From: Capniomyces stellatus
Lineage: Eukaryota > Kickxellomycota > Harpellomycetes > Harpellales > Legeriomycetaceae
Length of the DNA stretch: 64,000 nucleotides
Assembly (NCBI GenBank): GCA_001661515.1
Contig: LUVW01000002.1
Coordinates: 813,850-877,849 of the forward strand
Direction of reading: 5' to 3'
Part shown: in pieces, positions 12,117 to 21,448 of the stretch
Position numbering within the stretch: position 1 is the stretch's first letter
Layout: each line of letters opens with the position of its first letter
Notes under the pieces: generated by a model
Told to the model about the DNA's origin: nothing
What the model saw: only the letters and a program-made list of their open reading frames with translations
The model's database searches: none
Made by a program: the position numbers and the translations under genes

Positions 12117-13883
12117 CTTACTTTGCTACTATTTTGCTCGCTATAGATTCTATAATCTCGGATAACAAGAGTAAAAATTTAAATAGTTGAATAAAACGGC
12201 AACCAAATAATAATAATATTAATAGTAATAGTAATACTAAAGAAAGGGTCAAGTTCAGTACGACTAATTCTATGATAATTTTGCTAACCAAGCACCCCGA
12301 CAATTTTTTCTGAGAAAAGCTGTTGGTAATCTGCTAAGAAAAAAAAATTCTTTATTATGTTTTCCAAAGCCATGATCTTGGCTGATTTTATTCTAGTTAT
12401 ATAAGATATTAGTAGACACAAAGATGTCGTTTTTCTCAGCGTCTAAATGGAGGGGGGTTTTTTCTTCTAGTTTTGTCTTTTGTGCTTATTTGGCCATTCG
12501 TTATTTACTTTTCATTTCGATTATTTCAGTTAATATGGCTAGGATTGCTTTCCAACAACTGGTTGGGTATGTGTTTAAGATTGAACCGAGCTTTCTGTGT
12601 TCGACTATTAGTCCATTTAATCGTCTTGCATAATTTTTTGTTATTATTTAATCGCGAGTTGGCAAAATCCTTCGAGTTCACTAATTTCACCTAACAAACC
12701 CGTTTGTCAACAGCGAATAGTTTTCTTGATTTCTCCCATAAAGGCCAATCTACCATTTTCCAAGTTAATTTCTGGTAAGTTTAGTAATAAAATAATAAAA
12801 TAATAAAATATGAGATCAATATTTGAAAAGGTGGGTGTTAAATTACAAATCGACCATCAATCAATTGACTAGAAAAGGGTAAAAAGTGGATTTGTGCCAG
12901 ATTGACCAACCTATTCAGAAAGTTATTAGTAACAATGCATCATTGGCCAACTTGATGTTAGTTTTGATGCATTATTAGCAAGTTTTACTTTTTTATAATT
13001 TTTTTATTATTACAAAGAAAAACAATTCGATTTGCATCGTTTGCTCTAAAAAAGACAACCAAAATCACAAAGCGTCGATCCTAAAAGCTATGTTGGCAAG
13101 GGTTGTTGATGGCCAGAAATAAAGCATCATTTTTTGTCTTATCATTTCATAAGTTACAACTACCTGTCAACTTTCAACTCGTTTGAAATAATAGTTTAGA
13201 CTACTTTTGCATTAAGGACACCTTTTCCAAGATCATAATAGCTGGTATGGTATCAAGAAAGGTGTGAGTGCTGCTTTTCAGTCTGGCGAGTATTTTGACA
13301 ACACCAGCATAAATGGTTGCTGACGCATGTTATATTTCACGCCCATTAATTAACTTCTGCTTCCTAAATATACATGCCAAAATGAAATAGTGAGCGTTTA
13401 ACCTCAACAACCTAAAAACACAACAATCCAATGGCGGATATGTTATTTGGTATTAAATTGTTGCATTTGAGCGATAGAGTACAGCCACAGGCCGCAATAA
13501 TTACAAAGTCATATTTATTAACCTTAAATTCAGGTCAACCAAAATGCCATTGTGGGCTGCCGGTAGCAATTATTCAGTTATTTTTATGTAGAGTATGGAT
13601 GTTGCGCTAATCATATCCAAACAACACTCAAGGACAGCCAGAAAAGTTTAATTGGCATAGTAAAGTACATTCGAGTATTTAAGAAATATCATCAATTGTC
13701 AAAGCTTTATATATAAAACATCTGAGTTTAAGATGTTAATTGTAGCGTAGAGATAAATGCTGGACACGGACATAATCAACCATGATGTAATACAGCAGCG
13801 AAACAACAAGACATCAAGTCAATCCAAATTTAGTAAACACAAACCATCAGCACCACTATTTATACGCAAACCACTGTAATAGC

Positions 13884-13915
<32 letters not shown>

Positions 13916-14534
13916 GGCAGAAAGAAAGAAAGAAAGAAGAAAAAGGAAAGGGTTTGAATGCTGTCATTTCCAGGCAATTCCTGATTGTAAGAGTATGTTT
14001 CGGGATGATTTAAAACAGTATGTTACAATCAAAATATTAGTGTACATTGACAACTAGATTCAGTATTTATGTATCAAATGCGGTCGGTTTTTAGGAACAA
14101 TTGGCAACACAAATATAAAAAAACCCACCCGAACATATCTACTTTTATTACCATTGCATTATTTTTCAAAAGTGAACATCCCTCCCTTCCCCATAACCCT
14201 TGACCCATATACATTACTATCGGTCAAGATTCCCCAAGTTTATAAATAAAAAACCAACAAGTTTGTGGCAGACTTTCAAAAAACAACTCAAAAATCCATG
14301 GCAATACCAATCAATTTATTTTTTGTATAAATGTTAAAGGCATTTCCCGGTTGTATAAAAATATTACGCTTTTAAACTCTTTGCATTGGACATTTACTCT
14401 ATCCTCCTAGTTTGTACGTTGCTCCTAATCCTTCTACTGTATGTCTTGGGAGTTGAAAACATAGCACATCACCCTTAGTATATAATCAAGAACTAGTCGC
14501 TTATCTGGTCAATTAAGCATATATAATAGTCTCA
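12117..14534. other. Gene-poor region between MCD4 and the Rua1-like gene
   Basis: No supportable gene is seen. Two overlapping short frames at 12424-12633 and 12473-12694 (+) are hydrophobic and U-rich; the first has a plausible ATG, but no family is recognised. An isolated, splice-like open segment at about 12713-12775 is bounded by CAACAG and GGTAAGT and could be an exon of a small unrecognised gene. A 28-T run followed by GAAA repeats lies at 13888-13937. Confidence 0.4.
13888..13937. repeat. Poly-T (28) followed by (GAAA)n
   Basis: Positions 13888-13915 are 28 consecutive T, followed after GGCA by several GAAA units up to about 13937. On the minus strand this reads as a (TTTC)n block followed by a poly-A run. 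Confidence 0.9.
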
Positions 14535-17143
14535 ATGTACGAGTCGAACGAGCCTGTAGCTAATATTTATGAAAATATTTTTAAAGATGGCGATATCTCA
14601 GCAGATGGAATGGAATCGTATTGTGAAAATATAGTAAATGGGATTAACCTTCTAATTGAAACAGGTAACCCCCCCCCCCCCCCCCCNNNNNNNNNCCCCC
14701 CCCCCCCCCCCCAACCCTAAATACTTGCAACTACTTGGATATTTGTGTTGCTTTATTTGAACATATACAAACAAATGAGTTAAATGGTGGAACAATATAG
14801 GCAAATGGAACCCAATTTCAGACTCGAGTAACAGTTTAGGTAAGCTCAAAAAAGTGCCATTGACATCGGTTATTAGACAACACATTTAAGGGGAGTCTGT
14901 ATTCGCTAGCATGATTATTGGTACTGCAATAACAAAAAGTGCCATCACAAAGAAGAAAATAAAAAAAAATTGGATGAACCAAAGCTAACCAAGTCAAATC
15001 AGATATAAATAATAGCAGTCAAGTGGTTAAGGCTGTCTCTATAAAAGCTGAAAACTTGGATAATCTGAGAGTGGATGATGGTGTTCAAACATTGTGTAGA
15101 GATGGTATGCTAGAGCAAGGAGATTTAGACATCTTAGGGAATTTATACACAGGTAGTCAACAGCCTGTAAATAATAAGCTAAGCGAAAGGTTAAGCACAG
15201 AAAATGCACAGACTTTAAACATGAACTATGCAATCAACCAATTATGCAAATTGAATGACGATGACAGGTTGTCATTTGGGGGCTTTCCAGAGTGGAACTT
15301 CGAGCCAGACTACCCGACTCTAGAAAACAATGGCATAGGTAAAGCTTTGAAATCATTTATTAGTCTCTTTTAGATGACAACAATAAATGGTTACTTGTTA
15401 CTTTTTCTTTTTCTGGGCGCTCCAGACTTGCAGTGGATTGATTGAATGTTGTGTTGGTAAGTGCGGTTGAAATTCTACAGCCAATGAAAGCGATAGAAAC
15501 TCAAGTATTAACTGGTAATCAGTAGGTCTTGGGTTACCTATAACCAGCGCCAATTCTTTCCAGAGCAAGATAGAGGGAGTAGCTAGGGAAAATGAAAATA
15601 TATTTAATGTAATGAACTATCCCGAACCAAATGACAAACCCACCAAAAAAAACAAACTGAGGGGCTCAGCTCCAGGCCAAAAAAAGTCAAAGAAAGTAAA
15701 AAATCCCAGCCCATATGGCACGATAATCCAAACCCCGAGTAAAAACACTTTGTTTAGATTCCAAGATGCAGAAAAAAGCAGAAACTTTGGGTACTTGCAC
15801 ACTCTAGGATCTAATAGTATAGATCGTCAGATGCACCACCAGTCTATCCCACTTCACTTATCGCAGCTTTATGCCAATGGGCCAATGAGCTCGAGTATTG
15901 GAGCCTACAACAACGTGATAACAAACGAAAGCAGCACAAACCTAGTAAAGGTCAACAATGCCAACGGTGGATGCTTTCTAATAGACCCTGTTTATAACAA
16001 TCAATACTACTTGTACAACAACAACTGCGGGTATAAATATAATTCTGGAAGCCCTGCAGGATATAACACGCCAGGTCTTATTGGTAGTATGCCTTATAGC
16101 CACCAAAACAGTGGCACTTCGACCAGTGCCGAAACCGTTGAGATAAAGTACCTTCCTTTCGATAAGAGCGGAAACGAATCTGGCTTCCATATTGCAAATG
16201 AGCCAAGCCCAAGCATAACTATAAACGAGGACACACCAAACTGTAATTACAAAGCATTTGAAGGATGTCTGTACACCCCAACCAAAGTACGAGGTTTAGG
16301 CAGCCTAAAACAAGGAAGGTGCGAGTTATGTCTGACCAGCGGTATAACAGTTTGGCTCAAGACCAAGTGCAGTGCTTATTGGTACATATTCTCCCCCTTT
16401 TTTACTATATTAAACCTGTTCAAATTATAAGGCTTCCAAATATAGTAGGCACAGCAATAACACAAAACAAAATAAAACAACATTATAGGTATCATATGAA
16501 CTTTTTCCACGGCGTCTCTTCAATCACTGGAAAATTTTATACCGAGCCGATAAGACTGAGAGTTGTGAACTCGTATAAGCCTTCAAAGAAAGAGTCTGTA
16601 ATAATATACAAAGATAACCCGAGTGCAAACCTGCCAGGCTACAATAGCTGTAACAGCAGTGGAAACCTGCAAAATGTTAACATAGACAATAATGGCATAT
16701 ATGTGGGATTCACTGGAACCGATCAAGGTGCTGATTATAGAGGAAGTAGCAAAATAAACTACAATGAAAATCTTCACTTCACAAATGGCGCCTCGTACTT
16801 TGATGTTCCTAGCAAGCTTGCCGATACCAACAACTATAATGTAGGCGCAATAGTCGGTGGTGTTCCTCCTGGATCCTTTATTTCTAAAAATGGAGCCACC
16901 CTGGATACAGGGTCAGTAGCACCAAGCAGCTCTAAAGAAAAAACCAACACCAGCATCACTGATTCTGGCTCCAAGTCAGGAGGATCAAAAAACTCGAAAA
17001 AATATTTTAAACAGGGTCTGTGTCATAATTGCGACCAGTGGATTGATCTAGAAAGCGGAAGGAATGTTCCTGTAAAGGTGCCTAAAATATACTGGTGGAG
17101 ACATGCCCAGAAATGCCACCACCTGAAAGCCTCTATCCAATAA
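14535..17143 (+). CDS. Rua1-type fungal transcription regulator
   Basis: Proposed exons are 14535-14664, 14801-14839, 15003-15338, 15481-15514, 15566-16381 and 16489-17143; they join to 2010 nt, or 669 aa, in one frame. The two small exons and the 15566 acceptor are the least certain. The C-terminus matches the Rua1_C/DUF4451 type: a CELC pair, then W-L-K and SAYWYHMNFFHG (the Trp codon is split by the last intron), a Ser/Asn-rich spacer, and at the end GLCHNCDQWIDLE with PKIYWWRHAQKCH. Cys and His residues probably bind zinc. The founding member, Ustilago Rua1, activates a secondary-metabolite cluster; I do not claim that role here, and no such cluster is seen nearby. The N-terminal 350 residues are low complexity and probably disordered. 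The first intron contains poly-C with an assembly gap, so its true length is unknown. A C16G15 palindrome directly follows the TAA. Confidence 0.78.
14669..14712. other. Assembly gap inside a poly-C run
   Basis: C18 (14669-14686), nine N (14687-14695) and C17 (14696-14712) occur inside intron 1 of the Rua1-like gene, only four bases past the splice donor. The gap length is probably arbitrary and the C-run was not resolved. Confidence 0.97.
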
Positions 17144-17174
17144 CCCCCCCCCCCCCCCCGGGGGGGGGGGGGGG
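17144..17174. repeat. C16G15 homopolymer palindrome at the stop codon of the Rua1-like gene
   Basis: Sixteen C (17144-17159) are followed directly by fifteen G (17160-17174), beginning immediately after the TAA at 17141-17143. It is a perfect inverted repeat with no loop, or a misjoin of two poly-C ends. Confidence 0.97.
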
Positions 17175-17722
17175 TCCTCTCCCTCTCTCAACCTCCCTCT
17201 ACATGTTCATTTTAGCAAGCAAGCATGATACTAATACCCTTTTCATAGATCATAGCATTGTGATAAGTACCAAATATCATTTATTTATTCACATATAACT
17301 GCGCGTACACTCTCGGCTTACCAAGCAAAGTTGACCTTTTCTTTATCAAGTCAAGACTATCACTTGACTTCAGCTGAAATATACACAATTGGGAAAGTGC
17401 ACTGAAAGTCTCGGCTGGACAAATTTGTACATTTTAATCTTCATTTTCACTTTCATTTTCACTTTCATTTTCATTTTTAATTTCACTCTTATTTTTATTT
17501 TCATTTTTAATTTCATTTTCATTTTCGTTTCATTTTCATTTTCATTTTCATTTTTATTTTACGCTTCAGCTGTTGTTATAAAATACAATTATTTTAACAC
17601 GAATGATAACCAAATCGCGTGTCTAGTGAGAGCTAAAGGTTGCAATTGAGCCATATTATTTACACTGAGCTGTATAGATCTATGTACACCGCTGTTATTG
17701 GTCGATCAAAGTCAATCCCAAG
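17175..17722. other. Intergenic region with a TTTTCA-type simple repeat
   Basis: This is the spacer between the 3' ends of the Rua1-like gene (+) and K+ channel A (-). It holds an imperfect hexamer repeat of TTTTCA/TTTTTA units at about 17440-17557 and nothing else recognisable. Confidence 0.6.
17440..17557. repeat. Imperfect TTTTCA hexanucleotide repeat
   Basis: About 118 bp of TTTCAT/TTTTCA units with CTTTCA and TTTTTA variants. It is strictly pyrimidine-biased apart from the single A in each unit. The open frame through it is a product of the six-base period, not a gene. Confidence 0.85.
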
Positions 17723-20347
17723 TTAAAGCCTGTTTAATGGGTGACTGCTAATCATTGTTGAAATTCTATTCAACTTGGCGTTCTTGCTAATTTTGCTTAA
17801 TATTTTCTCATTTTCGTTTAATTCAACGAGATCGTGGGACTCAAACTTGACATGTTTCGTTAAATTTGTCTGCAAAACATCTATAGCACTCGCAAGCAAA
17901 GCTCCTGTCGTAGATACTGAAAATACTATCGTTAGGCAGAAGAAATATATCGCCACCTCAGTCTCCATAACTATGTTACCATAGCCTATTACAGTAAAGT
18001 CGTTATGAAAGTCAAAACAGAAATAGTCCCATAAAAAGAAACATAATCAATGAAAGAAAAAAAAAGTTAAAAAAAAGGTTCAGCCATCACAATATGTCGT
18101 GTCTACTTAATACAGTAATTTGCAGAGCAAAAGATGCATCGCTCTGGCTAAACCCCTGCTGTAGCCAAACTTTCTTTGGGTAAACACAGAGCTATAAGAA
18201 ATAGTTTAATAGAAAAAAGATAAATATAATAAAAATTGTACTTGCCTATTGTTGTGAAGGAGACGATGGCAAACCACAGGGTATTGAAAAATGTCACTTT
18301 CTTGTTGTTCAGATAAAAGTAAAAGGCAGAGGATATCAGCCAAAAGGAAATAGTGAAAATCACAACAAAAACTAAAATCCGTTTCCTTATTCTTGGTGTG
18401 TTCTTTAGGGCATCAATCTCTCTATCAATATCGGCATAACTCAGCTGCGTGAAGGTGCTAGATCTGTGCAATGGCAATGAATTAACGCAACTTTCTTTAA
18501 ATATGGCCTTAAATATACCCGTGTTTTTAATAAATCGGGGGACCACTTTTATCTTGTGCATAAACCAGCCAATGTTACTCTCTTCTAAACCAAACACATG
18601 GTTTCTTTCGTGCAAATCTAGTTTCAGTCTTTCTTTTAAAAGCTGCGAAATGCTTTTTATCCGCATCCTTTCAATGTAAGCCAACGCAAAGTTCCCCGAG
18701 TTTAAAAGGTATAAACCCAAAAACACTAACCCGACCGTTGACCACGCCATAAACACTGCTGTGGATAGATCAGATGTTGGTACGTAATCGCCATATCCTA
18801 TTGTCGTGATTGTTACTGTTGTATCCATCACAAACAAACAAATAAATAAAAAGGATTTAAATGATCAGATATAAAAGGTTTTAGCCGCATTGATTCTTTG
18901 AGTTTATGACGTAACAAATGTATTTATATGTATATATATTCAAATCACCTAAACAGTAGTACACGCCTATATAAGTTGGTTTGCCTTCTAGAAACACAAA
19001 GAGTGTTGCTCCAATAATGACCCATATATAAACCACCATTATACTAAGCTGCCACAACCGTTGCTTGTACGATATTCCACAACCTAAAACAAGAACAAAA
19101 TTTTTGGCGAATTTATGGTCACATTTAAACACTACTTACTCCTAAATTTATAAACCAGTATCGCAAAAAAAACAAAAACAAATACCAATATAAATTTACC
19201 TTTGTTTCTAAAATCATCCACCGTCTTGTAATCCACCAAAAGAAATAAGGATGTCAGAATGGAAAAGGCAAAATTGATACTATGAAGCGTGACTCTGTTA
19301 GTTTCAGCCAAAAATTGCACACCACCACTTGCTATAGATAGGTAAATAAGTATACCAGCTCCATACGCACCTAGTTTTATATTTATTATCAATAAAATAG
19401 ACTGTTAGCGTTTGGAATACCATGCTTTTATCCCTTTTTTCATTTATCGATTTTGTCCTTTTCTTTATATGACATTATTATTTTCGACCATCCGGTTTTT
19501 ACTATTTAGTTGTAGTTTAGCTTTTTTTGGTGGGAAAAAAAAACGAGAATGCATAAATGATTGCCGCAAATCCTGATTACCTTGGATAAAGTTTAAGCCC
19601 ACAACTATAAAAGTTGGTATCACAGTGTTGTAGTTTATGACTCTGAGCGAGAAGCTTACAAACGAGATAAACAATAAAGTAAACATTGCTACCCTCATCT
19701 CCATATTGTCTAATGTAATCGAAATTAAAAAGCCCTGTTAGATTTGTCTCAATTATACACGCAAGCACACCTGTTTTAGCTTCAGGTCAACAAGAGTGTG
19801 CTATACATTGGCCAAGAAAAAACATATATACAAATTCCATATATCTATATTATATGACCTGGTTACCTATCAGCTTCACATATTCGGCTATGAAACATTC
19901 AATACAATTATTTGTTGTAAATCAGTTAACAGTAGGTTTTGCAAACACAAACTTTAGAATATTATTTACAACAATCTTAGCAGACTCGTATTGCACTTTT
20001 TTTTAGTTTTTAATTTTTAATTTTATAACGCCTGCTCTGCTAGAATAAGCCAGGTTTGCTGGGCAGCACTTACAGCCAAAATGAGTTAGGTCTGATATCT
20101 CGCTTTTGTTCAAAAGCATAAAACTTAAAAGTACGTTGGTTGGTATGATTAGTCCAACTAGACCCACCAGAGTTCGTATCGCTTTATTGTTAACCTCCAA
20201 CTCTTCGATTTCCTCATCACCCCCGTCCCCCTCTACTCTACCTTCCTCTATATTGTTTTCATTGTCGCTATCGCCTATCGTCATTATCGGCTTTAATACT
20301 ATAGACACATTCTTTGTGTTTTTCTTGTCGACTTCTCCGGAATTCAT
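17723..20347 (-). CDS. TOK1: TOK-type two-pore outward-rectifier K+ channel, copy A
   Basis: Six exons (20347-20074, 19709-19581, 19370-19200, 19083-18949, 18815-18246, 17985-17723) join to 1542 nt, 513 aa. All five introns are phase 1. The fungal TOK design (eight membrane segments, two pore loops) is visible: four N-terminal hydrophobic segments, then pore 1 with TITTIGYGD (about 238-246), a linker with Y-I-E-R-M-R, and pore 2 with TTIGYGN (424-430) followed by a final membrane helix and a short acidic tail. TOK channels pass K+ outward across the plasma membrane and set membrane potential. Intron 4 ends just before filter 1. Intron 5 splits the first Gly codon of filter 2 and has a GC donor (GCAAGT). 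The usual Asp after GYG in pore 2 is Asn. It is the tandem paralogue of copy B (21449-23785); both are on the minus strand with identical intron positions. Confidence 0.9.
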
Positions 20348-21448
20348 GGTATTTTTCTCGAGCGATTGATTTTATTTTGGGTGTTTGATTCTACACCGCA
20401 CTATGAAGCTATATATATATATGACTTTGACGTTTGAAAATTGGCCTTAATTAAATCAAAAGTTGAATGCGGCGTGTTTGTGTATGAAAGAGGGTGTATG
20501 CGCGTCTTGCTAGTTGCGTTTCTCTTGCTCTGTGTGTGTGTGTGTGTGTCTCTCTCTCTCTCTATCTCTCTATATATATATATATATCTCTCTCTTTCTT
20601 TCTCTCTCTCTCTGTGTGTGTGTGTATGTGTGTGTGTGTATGTGCGTGTGTGTTGGTCGTGTTCAAAAATAATGTTTCTCTTGTTTCCGACATGTGCCCA
20701 CTTGCGAGTACGGGTGTATTGTTCGTTTTTCACTTGATGTTCAGCTTAGTAAATACAAATTAACAGGTAATAATAACACAGCAAATATTATTTAAATCGT
20801 TTTAGAACACTTTGAAAAAAGTAAAAGAAGAAAAGAAGTTATTTGAATAAAAAAGCAAAAGAAAGGTAAAATAGTTGCGTTGTTTTTTTTAAACACCTAC
20901 ATATTGCGATAAACATTGTTAAAGGCCAACAAGTTAAGCCTCCCCGTTCCTAGAAAGGTCTACCCTGTAAGTGAATCTGCTTAAATAGGAGATTCTGGTT
21001 TGCTACTGACCACCCTATTAATATCATCCAAACACTATAGGGTTGAGTTTGTGAAATCCAAGTTAATTTTGGAACAAATTATGTAACACAAACAAATCAC
21101 ACCAAAATTCCAGTCCATTTAGATTTCTTTTTTATATGATACGATTTTCACTTTTTCTTCTTTTTAATATTGAAACTGGTTTTCACTTTTTCTGACTTGA
21201 ATTTTAACTTTGCTATTCTAATAATGGCAATAAATGTACGCACTTAGCCCTCGGCAGCTGATAAAAACACATACATTCCCAAAACTCGAAGCCCAATAGC
21301 AGTTGGGAGCAATAAAATAAAAAAGACCGCAGCATGTATCGCCTCGGTCTTAGCGGTATTAGCAGAGTGGTTTATTATTTAAACAGTATGATATATAAAA
21401 GTATGTTAATTAAACGCCCAATTTATATTGAACATGCAAAAATCTAGT
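20348..21448. other. Spacer between the two K+ channel genes
   Basis: It contains the copy A promoter side and the 3' flank of copy B. A compound microsatellite occupies 20530-20654; the rest is AT-rich without clear genes. Open frames across the microsatellite are repeat artefacts. Confidence 0.55.
20530..20654. repeat. Compound microsatellite TG-TC-TA-TC-TG
   Basis: In order: (TG)n, (TC)n, (TA)n at about 20571-20587, (TC)n with TTTC variants, then interrupted (TG)n up to about 20654. The block order is mirror-symmetric. It lies about 180 bp upstream of the copy A start codon, so it is probably in the promoter or 5' leader. Confidence 0.92.

Noticed and set aside
12118..12303. Minus-strand frame just upstream of MCD4
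   Set aside because: It starts with TTG, is almost pure Leu/Ile/Val from an A/T-rich repeat and ends two bases before the MCD4 ATG; it is leader sequence.
12424..12694. Two overlapping hydrophobic frames on the + strand
   Set aside because: One has an ATG, but neither matches a family, and splicing to the open segment at 12713-12775 breaks the frame.
15425..15455. Mini-exon of the Rua1-like gene between CAG and GTAAGT
   Set aside because: In the required phase it reads a stop; the exon at 15481-15514 keeps the frame open instead.
17389..17649. 86-codon Phe/Ile-rich frame
   Set aside because: It is produced by the six-base period of the TTTTCA repeat.
20401..20763. Three long frames on both strands (Ser/Leu/Cys or Thr/His/Arg-rich)
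   Set aside because: They are translations of the dinucleotide microsatellite.
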